The position numbers and the translations under genes are program-made. The notes beneath the pieces are model-generated. The model was not told where the DNA came from and did no database searches. It worked only from the letters and a program-made list of their open reading frames with translations. Below, in pieces: positions 42,851 through 55,105 of a stretch of DNA of 64,000 bases. Within the stretch, counting starts at the first letter, position 1, and each line of letters begins with the position of its first letter. Source of the stretch: Hevea brasiliensis (taxonomy: Eukaryota > Streptophyta > Magnoliopsida > Malpighiales > Euphorbiaceae); the NCBI RefSeq assembly GCF_030052815.1, contig NC_079496.1, forward strand, positions 44,417,593-44,481,592, in the 5' to 3' direction.

Positions 42851-45670
42851 TAGATCTAACCTCAAATCAGAGGAAAATCTAAGCCTGTGCATGTACCATG
42901 GTAATCAAAACACAACTAACTCCATTGTCTTCTCAACAAATGAGAGAGTCGGGTAATAACCTAGTCAAGCATTTATAGTGAGATATAAAACAATATCACA
43001 ATCCTTTTAGTGAGCATAAATCACAATATAATTCGATTCAATTTCAATTCCAATATCCAATAATTTTTATGCTCATCACAATTCAAATCATAAATTTGCA
43101 TTTTTCCATGAAAATTACCATCCCAATTCAAAACATGTTCTATCACAATTTTCCAAAACATAATTTATTCAATCCATAACAATGCTTAATACTTGTGGAA
43201 ATACCATTTCACAAAGCTAAATTGATACATACTATAACAATTTCAATAATCATTGAATTAAATTCAATGTTTGTTAAACATAATACATAAGAAAAATATG
43301 TCATTTAATCATATGAAATATTCAAAACAAAATCAGTTAAAAACTAGTTGTGCACAAACCTCTGATAACTGTCTCTTGGCTCTGACTCAGTGTTTCCTTC
43401 CCTTCCCTTAGTCTTTGCTAACTGAGAAACACAATTTTGAAGTGTTTCAGTACTCATTTAAACTGTCTCTAAGAATAAGGTTCAATAATTAATTTATCGA
43501 ATTCTATTATTTCCTTAGTCAACCTAAGATGTCAACCCTCGATGAAGTCTAGGTGAATTTGGTTTTAATGTTACCAATATGTCACATTTGTAGCCTTTTA
43601 GTATTGGTACATGTTACCAAATTCATTTCCATGTATATTGCGTTTTATTGCAATTTGTCGGATCCCGGTATACTAATTTGACCTAGCCAGATGACCTAGT
43701 TCCCTCGGCTTTCAAGTTTCGGTCAAAACTACAAACTTGTAGATCTATGTCTTATTGCACGCGGAGGAAAATTTCAGGTCATTCTGAGTTTACTAGATCA
43801 AGTTATGGTCATTTTACTATTGCTGGTCAGAATGTTCCAAAATTGGTCACTTTAAGTTATTTTAGGTCAATTTTGGTTCTGCCAGTTTTTGAACCCGAAC
43901 TTTTGCAAGCTTTTTGACTTGCTTATGGTCATTTCTGGGCTTTGGTATCTTCACAAGACTTGTAGATATAGATCTTAACTATTCATGGTCAAAATTTCAG
44001 GTCAATTGGACCTGTTTTGAGTGAGTTATGGCCTAAAAACTAACTACTGCTCAAATGGTAAATTTTGAGGCCTTAATTGCACTAATCCAGATTTGGTCAC
44101 TTTTCAAGTTACCTTGCAAGCAGAATTTTGGTAAGCTTCCTTCATGAAAGTTTGCACATTTTGTGCCTCATTTCACCTCCAATTGGTCTCATACCAATTG
44201 GAGCCACACTCTTAAGGTTCTAGGCCCAAAACTTAAACTGCCCTATTGCATTTTGTTCATTACTCATCAAAGGTCACTTTTAACACTTATCAAACCACAC
44301 ATTCATGCCAATTCAGGTTTGTATCCTAACCTGAACACATTTCACAATATATTGTTGGTCATTTTGGCAGGTTATAATCACACTCAACATGTACCATATA
44401 GTGCAGAATTTTTCAAGCTCAAATTACAACAATTCAATCACCTAACCTAGCTCATTTACATGTCCAACCTCACACCAACATACATATACCCAAGCTGCCA
44501 TAACAACTATCACAATTCAACATTAATATTCCATAAACCAAACATGAAATAACATCTTTATGGTTCACCAAACCAGGCTGCCGATTCATACATTACAGTC
44601 CATTAATTTCTAAGCTTTCAAATTCAAGTACACATTCACATGTACTAAGTATACATCACCCAAATTAATTCCTGCAAACATAAACATTAAATCAACCCTT
44701 TAATCAACCATTTACAAGCACGAATAAACTGTCCTCAAGGAGTTTCCATGGCTGCCAAAAATACACATCTCCCTTTAAACATCAAACCTCAAAAATCTCT
44801 CCATAATTCAAGTACCCATAACATCCTTACAAACTTTAATGAAGCAATACTCAAAAACACAAACTTACCACTTTGGAAACTCTTCAAAATCTCTCCAAAA
44901 CTTGGTCTTCTTGTTGCCTATCTACTGCCCAAGGTGTATGGACAATCTTTAATGAAGGAAAGTGGGAAGAAAGGAGCTTAGATCAAGCTTGCATGGAGCT
45001 TGGCCATGGACGGCCATGGAGGAATTTGAGAGAAGAAAAGGATTCGGCTAGTTCTGGTTTGGGAGGTTGAAGAAGATGAAAATATTCTGCCCAAATGAAG
45101 CTTTAGTGGTCCACTTAACTGAGTTAGTGGAGCACTATGTGGGAATTAAATCATTGTTTATTCTAAGGTTTCATTTCTCCACATTTAACTCCCAATTTTT
45201 GCTTTTTACATTAGGTACCACCAATTTAATTTTTCATGACATTTTCCAAGTGTAATATCATGTATTTTTTAATGGAAATTTAGGTCAAAAGACAACTCGG
45301 GGTGTCAAATGACCATAATGCCCCTGTTCGGGTTGCATTCCTGATTTTTCGATAACACCAAATTTTGTCCGTTTTTCGATTTCTCACTTTTCTTTGTACT
45401 AATTAATTAATTTTTCTTTCATATTTCTAATGGAATTTATACTTCAATAGGTGTCTATTTAAGTCCTAAAACATATTTTTTAGGTTCTCCGCGGTCCAGG
45501 GCTAGTCAACGGTCCATGCCGTGACTTCCCAGTGCGGTCACCCATCGCTAGGGTTCTCGGCTCGCTTAACTTGGTTACATTTCTTTGCTATTATTTTTCC
45601 TTTGTTTTTCTTGTATTTTCTTTTCTTGTGTTTCATTATTTTATGTCTCCTCGAACTTAGTGGTGTTACA

Positions 45671-47340
45671 ATAACTAATAACTTTAAAACTTAAAGTTAA
45701 GTAAAACTTGTCAAAGCATAATAAATTGCATTTTTCTTAAGCATAAAAACTTTATAATAGTTCTAAGTCCATAAGAGCCATTTATTGGAATAGCATTTCA
45801 AATGAGAAATCACACTTCATAAATCACAATTCACAAAGCATTGGTGTTGCCAACATCAACACACAGTTTAGGCCATTACACAAAATTTCATGATCAGTGT
45901 CGTGTTGTACACAATGACAAAGCAATCTCAACCTCACTAACCTTTATTAATGAGGGAAGAGCTAGCTAGCTAATGAGTACTCATGTAGTCTTACCCCGCT
46001 AACCGTTATTAATGGGAGACATAATCAATTTCTATTATCAACCCCAAGTAGCCGTTACTACTAGGAAGTTCCGAAAGGGACTATCATGCTAACTGTGGTT
46101 TCAAAACAGTTTTCAAAAGTTTTCCACTCAACAATCACATTTATAAACTAATAAACGCATTCAAATCATCATAATATCTATATAGAGGTGGCAACACCCA
46201 AATTTCTCAAATGTAAGAGAAAAACTATATTTCAGTCAAAGTAAACTTGTGCAAAGTAAACTCATTCAAATAAACACATCCTAAACAATTTACAACTTTA
46301 AAAATGAAGAAATGTTAGTTGTGCACAAACCTTCAATATTTCTTCTTTCTCATTACTTACTTCTCCTTGTCCTTTCCAACTTCTTTTTCTACTAAAAATA
46401 CGCAAATAGAATACCTCAATACTCATCTCAATTGCTGCCAAGAACTCATTACATGAATGTCTAATGCATCCCAAGTTAGCTTTGTAAATTTTAGAAAGTT
46501 TTGGTTTTCTGACAACTTGGTACATTGAAATTTGAACCCAAATTTTACCTCTTTTCTATCATAATTTGGTGAGGTGCTCTTCATGAAAATTGTCCCTCTA
46601 GGTCTCATATTTATTTCTCTTTTTGAATCACCTCATTTGGAGTTGTGTAGCCAAAGTTATAGTCAAATGAATTTTACTGTTCACGTGAGACTGATTGTGG
46701 CAGCTTTGGTGACTTAATTTTGGCTAACAATTTGATCAGGTTACGTTCATAATTTGGCTTCGAGTTTTTCATATGAAATGTTCTAAAATGTTTTAAGTTT
46801 CCAACGGTTCAAGAATCACCTAAATCAGAGCTTTCTAAAAAGAGTTATAGTTGTTCAAATTTTATTGTTTATGTTACTGTTCATTGCCCTGGTAGATTTA
46901 TCAAATCGAATTTGCTCAACAATTTGGTTGGGTTAAGTTCATAATTAGGCTTCAAGTTCTTCATATGAAATGTTCTACTATGTTTTAAGTTTCTATCAGT
47001 TCATAAATCACCTAAATCAGAGTTTTCTAGAGAGAGTTATAGCCTTGCAAAGTTTACTGTTTATATGGTCAATTTGCAGATTTCCAAATTTTGGCAGATT
47101 TGGTGACTCAAATTTGTTTAGCAATTTGATTGGATTAAGTCTATAATTTGGCCTTAAGTTCTTCATATAAAATGTTCTACTATATTTTATGTTTCCATTG
47201 GTTTAAGAATCGTCTAAATCAGAGTTTTCTAGAGAGAGTTATGGCCATGTAAAGTTTACTATTCACGTACCTAATTCTATAGGTTCCAGAATTTTATCTC
47301 CAGTTTCAAGGCTCATTTCGGGTAGCTTAAGGTCATTTTC
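45671..47340 (-). mobile_element. Delta-family LTR of A1/A2, segment 2
   Basis: It resumes the LTR broken at 5139 by X. It includes a three-copy repeat (46720-47280) and is interrupted by Z. No coding sequence was recognised. Confidence 0.85.
46720..47280 (-). repeat. Three-copy 190-200-bp tandem repeat in the A LTR
   Basis: The phrase CATAATTTGGCTT recurs at 46748, 46940 and 47142. Each copy continues with CATATGAAATGTTCTA, CACCTAAATCAGAG and AGAGTTATAG. Similar phrases appear singly or doubly in the LTRs of Y, W and C. Confidence 0.85.
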
Positions 47341-47978
47341 TGTCACACCCTACCCCTCCGTAAGGCGTAACATGATTCCATAGTATACCTAATGAATTAC
47401 CAAACTCCGTCTACTGATAACCCATTAAATACACTTCAAGGGATTTTAAATCTTTTCTTACTTCTTTTTACAGTGGTGAGCACTATTTACAGGAGTTAAA
47501 AAAAATTTTTGCTGAAGTGAAACTAGATAACACATGTAAAGTATTAATAATTTCTGTTAAAATTTTGGCAGAGTGCCATCTGTATTTTGAATAAAATAGT
47601 TCTTCAAAAACCTGTAAAAAGCACTTCCAATATTTTGTTCAATCCCCAAACTCCAATATCCAATCAACACAATAAGTTTCTCAACATTTGCAAACTCAAA
47701 TCCACAATAATTTTCCAGTATTTTCAAAAGCTGAGATAAAAGAAATATATCACAATATTTACAAGCCAATATAATTTACAAATTTAGTTTACAACTTTAA
47801 TTTACAACTTTAATGTACAATTTTAATTTACAACTGCTCAAAACCAAGAACAATATATACATACAGTGAACATACATTACAGCACAAAATACAAAATATG
47901 GTATACTTAATATACCCGATGAAATCTCAAAATGTAGTATAAGCAGCCTAGTTTACTGCCCTATCAGTCTGTTTACCT

Positions 47979-48024
47979 GCGACAGCAATGAAAAGCTATC
48001 GCTGAGTAAAATTTACTCAGTGGT
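47979..48024 (-). promoter_or_regulatory. Two-hairpin block, Z
   Basis: CTGAGTAAATTTTACTCAG and GCGATAGC to GCTGTCGC on the minus strand, followed by AGGTAAAC. Confidence 0.68.
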
Positions 48025-48145
48025 GTACAATAACAATTTGAAATGTGATATATAAAACTTTTATTGACAATTTACAAATCAAATAATTCACAATTCCATC
48101 TCACAATTTACAAAGTTCATATAACACAAATTTCATCAAACAATT

Positions 48146-48325
48146 GAATAACACAGTTTTGCTAATCAATGACACCATTTAATCAAATAACTGAATAGCA
48201 CAGTTTTGCCAATCAATAACACAATTTGATCAAATAACTGAATAACACAGTGTTGCCAATCAATAACACAATTTGATCAAATAACTGAATAACACAGTTT
48301 TGCCAATCAATAACACAATTTAGGT
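48146..48325 (-). repeat. 47-bp tandem repeat, about 4 copies
   Basis: Inverse orientation of the array at 8651-8890, with units around TTGCCAATCAATAACACA and CAAATAACTGAATA. Confidence 0.88.
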
Positions 48326-51300
48326 CATGACACAAACTTTTCTGAATATGCCGTGTGTACATCACGATATGACACACTCACCCCACTAATCAAAATCAAT
48401 GAAGGAGGAAGCTAGCTGGATAATGAGAACTCATCCACACTCACCTGAGACTGACAAGTCAAAGAGGGAGGAATATAATCACACTCACCCCATAAATGGA
48501 GGAGGAACATAGTAACATTGTCATGCCAGGTGTGAATCAAAACAATTCCAAATCACAATATTTCATACAAACCACAATTCACATTTTGTCTCAAAATTTC
48601 CATTTGCAAAGTAAGCAACACAATAATTTCCAAATACAATTCCCAAAGTTAAAATAATCAAAAATTATTGATAACTCAATTCTCCAAATAAATTCTCTGG
48701 TAAAAGTAGTGAATATAAAAAGTATTGTGCACAAACACAATTTAAAACTATAATGTTCAATTAAATTTTTAAGTAGAAAATAAGAAATCAAAATTATTGT
48801 GCACAAACCTCTGATATATGCCTCTTGGCCCTGACTCAGTGTTCCTTACGCTTCTCAATATCCTTTTCAACTGAAACACACAATTTAAAGTGTTTCAATA
48901 CTCAATGAATTTGTTTCTAACAATAAAATCCAAAATTTAAATTTTCTTGGTACTATTCCCTTTAATTCATTTCATTAGTCAACCTATAATGTTGACCCTT
49001 AATGCACTCTAAGTGAATTAGGTTTAATATTACTAATATGTCACATTTTATAGCTTTTTAGTGTTGGTATATGTTACCCAATTCATTTTCAAGTATATTG
49101 CATTTTATTGCAATTTGCCAGATTTCGGTATACTAATTTAACCTAGCCAGATGACCTAGTTCCCTCAGTTTTCGGGTTTTGGTCAAAACTACAAGCTTGT
49201 AGGTCTATATCTTATTGCACGCGAGGCAAAATTTTAGGTCATTCTGAGTTGTGTAGACCAAGATATGGTCAATTTATCAATGCTGGACAGAATGTACCAA
49301 AATGGTAACTTCAGGTCATTTTTAGGTCACTTTTGGTTCGGCCAGTTTTTGGACCTAAACTTTTGCAAGCTATTTGGCTTGGTTCTGGCCATTTCTAGGC
49401 TTTGGTGTCTCCATAATAATTGTAGATATATGTGTCAACTATTCATGGTAAAAATTTCAACTCAATTGGACCTGTTTTGAGTAAGTTATGGTTAAAATAC
49501 TAACTACTGCCCAAATGGTCAATTTTCAGGCTTTTAAGTCACTAATCCGAATTTGATCATTTTTCAAGTCACCTTCTAGGCAGAATTTTGGTAAGCTTCC
49601 TTCATGAAAGTTGGCACATTTTGTGCCTAGTTTCACGTCCAATTGGTCTCATACCAATTGGAGTCACACACTTAAGGTTCTAAGCTAAACCATACACTGC
49701 CCTACTATACACTTCTCATCACTTGCCAAGTACATATTCAACACTTACCAAACTACTTCCTTCATGCTAATTCTGGTTTGTACCTTATCATTAACAAATT
49801 TAACAACACATTTTGGTCATTTTGGACAGCTTGTAACCATTCTCAATATGCACACTATAACACAGAATTTTCCAAAGTCCATTTACACCATTTAACCACA
49901 TGTTCATACACCATTTACATACCCAATTCCAAACCATTATACACATATCCATGCTGCCATCAATAACAACATCTTAAACAACCATAAACAAGTAAAAACA
50001 AGCTACATATACTGAATTTCCAAGGCTGCTAAAATGTACATCTCCATTAAAACATCAAACTTCAAAAATTCTTCCATAAATCAACTACCCACAACCTTGG
50101 TTACACTTTTAATGAAACAAGAATTGAAAACACTCACTTACCACTTTTGAAGCTTGATCAAAACCTCACTAAACTTCTTAAAATTGCTATCAAACTCTTC
50201 CTTGCAAGGTAAGGATTAACTTTAAAGAAGAGACTTAGTGGAAAGGAGGGCTCCAAGTGTGTTGCATGGAGCTTCACTCAACGGCCATGGAGGTTTCTCT
50301 CCTAAAGGTTTCAGCTGGTTTGGTTTGATAAATGGAGAAGATGAAGGAATATTCTTGCCCAAATCTGCTTAATGGTCCACTTTGAAGATGTTAGAGGAGC
50401 ACTAAAATCAATTATAAGGTTTGCTTATTCCAAGTTTCCAATTTCCCATATTTTCCTCCTATCTTTTGCTATTTAGATTATGTACCACCATTTTAATTTT
50501 TCATGACATTTTCCTAGTGTAATATCATGTATTTTTAATGGACATTTAGGTCAAAAGGAAACTTGGGATGTCAAATGACCATAATACCCCTATTCGGGTT
50601 GCATTCTCGATTTTTCGGTAACACCGAGTTTTGTTGTTTTCTCGATTTCTCGTTTTTCTTTGTACTAATTAATTAATTTTTCTTTGATATTTCTAAGGAC
50701 ATTTATACTTTAATAAGTCTTTAATTATGTCTCGAAACTTAATTCCGACGGTTTCCTACAGTCCTGAGGTCGGCTATTGCCTGCGCTGTAACTTCCCCGT
50801 GCGGTCACCCATCACTGCAGTGCTGGCTCGTTTAACTTAGTTTCATTTCACTGCTATTATTTTTCCTTTGTTTTTCTTGTATTTTCCTTTCTTGTATTTC
50901 ATTATTTTATGTCTCTTCAATAACATTTAAATATAATTCCAAGCATCTGAGCTGTCCGGACAGACATTGTCACCAGAACAGTAGAACGCACTGCCGAACA
51001 TAGGGGTGTTACATTTTCGAGGCAAGGTATCTTCACAAAAATTCTAGCCCTATATCTTAAGTTTCATTTCCAATTGGTTTCACACCAATTGGAGTTGTGT
51101 AGCTCAAGTTATGGGCTGCCAAACACACTGAATTCAGTGTGCAAAATTCTGCCCTAAGGTTAAATTTTCATTTCCTCAATTACTTCCACTAACCAACCTC
51201 AATTCACATTTAATTCACCCCAAATGACCATAATTTAGCATTAATACATCCATAGCACTTCCTAGCACAAAAACCCCAAATTTTCCAACACGCAAGTTTG

Positions 51301-51980
51301 TAATTTTCCCTAATCCATGCCATTCCATTAATTCCTTCCACCAACTAACATCAACCCACATTCAATTCATGCTAATTTGTCATAATTTAACATTGTCCAC
51401 ATCAATTTCAATCCCTAACACAAAAGCCCTAATTTCGCCATGAACCATAATCTTCCATAATTCAATTTATGAAATTCTCATGCAATTACACTACTCCAAT
51501 CATGCATACTACTTAACCTAAGATTGATTTCATTATCAATTACATTAAAATACATAAAACCCTAATTTTCCCCAAATTGGCCAAAACCCTATATTACCCA
51601 AGCTAGCCAAAAATTCCTTTCAAGATTCATGCATGTTTTGCATGCTTTCTCATATAAATTCATCACACCCAAACTTGATTCAAAGTGCTTAGTTAATCAT
51701 GCATGAAAGAGAAAGCTTACCTCACTTGATGATTTTTCCTACTTCAAATCTCTTCTAATTTCTTGTTCTTCTTGTTTAAATCTCTCAATCAAAGTTTGCT
51801 TTGATGTTTCCTACTAAATAGATGAAGCACCCATGGAAGGAAAGTGGGGAAATCAAAGATGGGGAAGAAGTGTTAATGGAGGAAGTAAAGATAAGAGAAG
51901 AGAAAGAGAGAGTGGAGAGGGTGGTGGCACAATGGAGAGAAAGAGAGAGAAAATTATCTTTTTAATTTTTGGTGTAATTG

Positions 51981-51996
51981 TCTCCTTTATATATTT
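51981..51996 (-). promoter_or_regulatory. TATA-box candidate of the A LTR
   Basis: Minus strand TAAATATATAAAGGAG, followed by a purine-rich leader. Position in the U3 part fits an element promoter. Confidence 0.6.
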
Positions 51997-52182
51997 ACCC
52001 CAAAATTTTGATTTATTTTAATTATAAATTTTTAATTTGTGTCATAAATGAAATTAAACTTAAATTTTATTTCTTTTCTTTTCTTTTCATTTTATAATTT
52101 AATTTTTCCTCAAAATTTCTTCATAATTCAATATATTATTTTCATTTAATTTAATTAACATTTTGGTCAAAAATCAACTCTT

Positions 52183-52202
52183 GAAGTGAATTGACCAAAA
52201 TG
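52183..52202 (-). promoter_or_regulatory. Conserved GGGGCATTTTGGTCA motif in the A LTR
   Basis: Same motif as at 10690-10712 and 55085-55105. Confidence 0.6.
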
Positions 52203-52410
52203 CCCCTCATCGGGTCATAATCTTTTTTTTTCATAATACCCAATGAGTCCTTAGAATTTTGGTTCACTTGAATTTTTATTGTGTCTATCTCAATTAATTT
52301 TCCTTTTATTTTTGGTCCTCAAGGTGTCATTGAATAGTACTAGTTACAGACCAAAAATGGTACTATTTATAACTCGGTGGTTCGTGGTGTTATAATTCTA
52401 CCCTCCTTAA

Positions 52411-53208
52411 AAATAAAATTTCATCCTCGAAATTTACCTGGTCTCAGTCTCTGAATAGCTGTGGGTGCTACCTCCTCATGTCCTCCTCATGCTCCCATGT
52501 AGATTCCTGGCCTGAATGATGGTTCCATGGCACTTTTACTAGAGGTATCTGCTTGTTCCCCAGCTGTTTCACCTCATATGCCAAGATCTTTATGGGCTTT
52601 TCATCTTATGTCAGGTCTGGATTTACTTCAATCTCCTCTACTGACAAAATGTGAGAGGAGTCTTATCTGTACCCCCTCAACATGGAGACATAAAAGACAT
52701 TGTGAATCTTTTCTAACTCTAGAGGCAATGCCAACCTATATGCCAATGGACCCACTCTTTCCAAAACCTCATATGGCCCAATGAAGCGAGGACTTAGTTT
52801 CCCCTTCCTCCCAAACCTCATGATCTTCTTCCAAGGAGAAACTTTAAAGAATACTTTGTCTCCCACATTTTACTGAATATCTCTTTTTTTCAAATCAATA
52901 TAGGACTTCAATCTATCCGATGTAACTTTGAGTCTGTCTCTAATGATCTTGACATTTTCTTTCGTCTGCTGCACTAATTCTGGGCCAATTAACTTCCTCT
53001 CGTCCACTTCATCCCAACACAAGGGAGTTCTAAACTTTCTGCCATAAAATGCTTCATATGAAGGCATTCCTATGCTTGACTAGTAACTGTTGTTGTAGGC
53101 AAATTCAATCAATGGCAAGTGTGAGTCCCAACTTCTCTCAAATTCAATCACACAAGCCCTAAGCATGTCCTCCAAAATCTGAATGATCCTTTCAGAATGG
53201 CCGTCTGT
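52411..53208 (-). pseudogene. Integrase C-terminus and tail of A2
   Basis: 53067-52870 carries YEAFYGRKFRTPLCWDEV and DRLKVTSDRLKSYI. 52866-52663 carries RKGKLSPRFIGPYEVLERVG. The tail to about 52445 retains QLGNKQIPLVKV-type and HHSGQES-type sequence. Stops are at about 52870 (Tyr to stop) and 52663, and a TAA lies before the tail near 52605. Confidence 0.85.
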
Positions 53209-53526
53209 CTATGGATGGAATGCTGTACTAAAGTTTAATCTAGTTCTTAGGGCTTTTTGGAGACTACCCCAGAATCTATAAGTGAACCTTGGATCTCTAT
53301 CTGATACAATAGACACTGGCACTCCACGCAACCTCACCACCTCATTAATGTACAATTTGGCCAATCTTTCTAGGCTGTAGTCCATCCTCATTGGCAAAAA
53401 ATGTGTAGACTTGGTCAATCTATCAACAATAACCCAAACTGCATCATGATTCTTTTGTGTACGTGGAAGTCCTGTCACGAAATCCATAGTGATTCTTTCC
53501 CATTTCCACTCAGGGATTGAAAACGG
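53209..53526 (-). pseudogene. Integrase core of A2
   Basis: Open from MDFVTGLPRTQ at 53487 through RLTK and [16 protein letters not shown] to FHP, where Gln of HPQTDG is a TAG (53209-53211). Both visible catalytic Asp are kept. Confidence 0.88.
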
Positions 53527-54399
53527 CTATAGCAACCTGGCAGGCACTTGGTGTTCTGCCTTTACTTGCTGACAAGTTAGGCATTTGGCAACATATTCTA
53601 CAATGTCTTTCTTCATTCCCCTCCACCAATAGTGCCCTTTCATAGCTTTGTACATTTTGGTTCCATCAGGGTGCATAGCAAAAGGTGAATATTGTGCTTC
53701 CTTTAAAATGATCTGCCTCAACTCAACATTATCAGGAATGCACATTCTACCTTGATATAACAATAAGCCCTCATCATTTACCAATAACTCTAGTTTCTTG
53801 CCATCCCGAGCCTCTTCCATCAACTTCACATACTTATCATCATTCTGTGCAGCTGCTTTCATTTGTTCTGTCAACATTGGCTTCACTTGCCAAATACCTA
53901 CCATCTGCCCATCTTCATCAATCTCCAGGTTAGCATGCAATGCCCTTAACTCATGCACCATGGACAATGGAGAAACCCTTAAACTAGCCATAGTCTTGCA
54001 ACTTAAAGCATCAGCTACAACATTAGCTTTTCTAGGCTGATAGTCTATCAAGCAATCATAATCTTTTATCAACTCTAACCATCTGCTCTGCCTCAAATTT
54101 AACTCCTTCTGTGTGCCCAAATACTTCAAACTTTTATGATCTGTGTATACATAACATCTCTCCCCATACAAGTAATGTTTCCATATCTTCAAGGTAAAGA
54201 CAATGGCTACCAGCTCTAAGTTATGTGTAGGATAATTTCTCTCATGTGGTTTAAGCTGGCGAGAAGCATAGGTAATGACATTTTTATCTTGCATCAACAC
54301 ACAGCCCAAACTATTATGAGAAGCATCACTATATATGGTGTACTCTTTACCCAAGGTAGCCAAAGTTAAGACTGGAGCTTCAGTTAAACACCTCTTCAA
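53527..54399 (-). CDS. RNase H and integrase zinc domain of A2
   Basis: A 290-codon open stretch. [37 protein letters not shown] and VADALSCKT are the RNase H landmarks, with the four acidic residues kept but ALSRK changed to ALSCK. The integrase N-terminus has [10 protein letters not shown] and [12 protein letters not shown]. It ends just before the core at ARLL, where a stop follows. It is better preserved than the A1 counterpart. Confidence 0.93.
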   Translation of the reverse strand: MKRCLTEAPVLTLATLGKEYTIYSDASHNSLGCVLMQDKNVITYASRQLKPHERNYPTHNLELVAIVFTLKIWKHYLYGERCYVYTDHKSLKYLGTQKELNLRQSRWLELIKDYDCLIDYQPRKANVVADALSCKTMASLRVSPLSMVHELRALHANLEIDEDGQMVGIWQVKPMLTEQMKAAAQNDDKYVKLMEEARDGKKLELLVNDEGLLLYQGRMCIPDNVELRQIILKEAQYSPFAMHPDGTKMYKAMKGHYWWRGMKKDIVEYVAKCLTCQQVKAEHQVPARLL

Positions 54400-54420
54400 C
54401 TCATAAAAACTTTCCTGGCA

Positions 54421-54734
54421 CTAATCGGTCCACTGAAATTTAACATCCTTCCTAAGTAGCTTAGTCAGTGGAGATGCTAGCATGGAGAATCCCTTCACAA
54501 ACCTTCGATAATACCCAGCTAAACCAAGGAAACTCCGAATTTCAATGACATTTCTGGGTGGCTTCCAATTAAGAATGGCTTCCACTTTGCTAGGATTCAC
54601 CTGAATACCCTCTGAAGATACAATATACCCTAAGAAAGTAATCTCCTTTAGCCAAAACTCACATTTTGATAGTTTGGCAAACAACTGTTTCTCCCTTAAA
54701 GTCTGCAACACTATCCTCAAGGGCTTGTCATGTT
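54421..54734 (-). pseudogene. RT C-terminal part of A2, cut by solo LTR C
   Basis: [35 protein letters not shown] and [16 protein letters not shown] form the RT thumb/connection. The reading frame continues into RT sequence at 57866 on the other side of C. Confidence 0.92.
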
Positions 54735-55084
54735 TGTAACATCCTCATTTAGCTAATTCATACAGTCTACTGTTTCGGTGACCAGTGTCTGTCCGGACAG
54801 CTAGAACGTCCGAAAAAATATTTAAACTAAAGTGAGGAACCATAATTAACTCAAATATTAGTAAGAAAAATTTAGGAAAAATTTTTGAAATAAAATACAA
54901 CCAAGTTAAATGAGTCGGTGCCAGCGATGGGTAACATAGTGAGAAGTTGCTGTTCTCGCAACTAGGAGCCCTAGACCTGGGGGTTAGGACTCCAGAGAAG
55001 GGTTATTGAGGTTCTTATAGCATTTGAATGCCAAGAAAGTGCTTAGAAAAAATTTTTAATCGGTACAAACAATTTTGGCTCGTT

Positions 55085-55105
55085 AAGCCAAACGGAGGGC
55101 ATTTT
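55085..55105 (+). promoter_or_regulatory. Conserved GGGCATTTTGGTCATTTC motif in solo LTR C
   Basis: It lies about 230 bases before the TATA-like box, a spacing similar to the copia-like LTR and the A LTR. Confidence 0.6.

Larger units (their letters stand above)
5140..45670 (-). mobile_element. Element X: internally deleted chromovirus, carrying nested insertions
   Basis: X is a minus-strand LTR element, 10.9 kb after removing insertions. It has a left 3' LTR (5140-38767, about 4.04 kb net), an internal region of 2.95 kb (38768-41716) and a right 5' LTR (41717-45670, 3.95 kb). It has a polypurine tract and a primer-binding site in the expected places. The internal region is nearly 2 kb shorter than those of Y and W. 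RT and RNase H are missing, and gag is fused across a deletion. Confidence 0.92.
41717..45670 (-). mobile_element. 5' LTR of X (3954 bp)
   Basis: Uninterrupted copy of the X LTR. It starts TGTCACACCC and ends GGTGTTACA on the plus strand. It provides the empty target sites for both the solo LTR (near 42130) and Y (near 45591). At its right end about 80 bases are missing relative to segment 3 of the left LTR. Confidence 0.95.
47341..51013 (-). mobile_element. Solo LTR Z (alpha-like, 3673 bp)
   Basis: A minus-strand LTR, TGTCACACCC to GGTGTTACA on the plus strand, with a perfect ttttc duplication (47336-47340 and 51014-51018). No internal region is attached. It shares the 47-bp repeat and the two-hairpin block with the solo LTR at 5572-11753. 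Confidence 0.94.
51014..52394 (-). mobile_element. Delta-family LTR of A1/A2, segment 3 (U3)
   Basis: It continues after Z to the LTR edge at 52394, where the terminal TGTTACA has become TGTTATA. On the minus strand a TATATAAAGG box lies near 51985-51996, and the GGGGCATTTTGGTCA motif near 52183-52202, about 200 bases upstream. It is followed by the A2 polypurine tract, which makes this the 3' LTR of A2 as well as the 5' LTR of A1. Confidence 0.86.

Noticed and set aside
51833..52021. Short open frame rich in Gly, Glu and Arg, with a hydrophobic end
   Set aside because: It runs on the plus strand inside the minus-strand A LTR, in a purine-rich leader-like stretch. No homologue or start context supports it.
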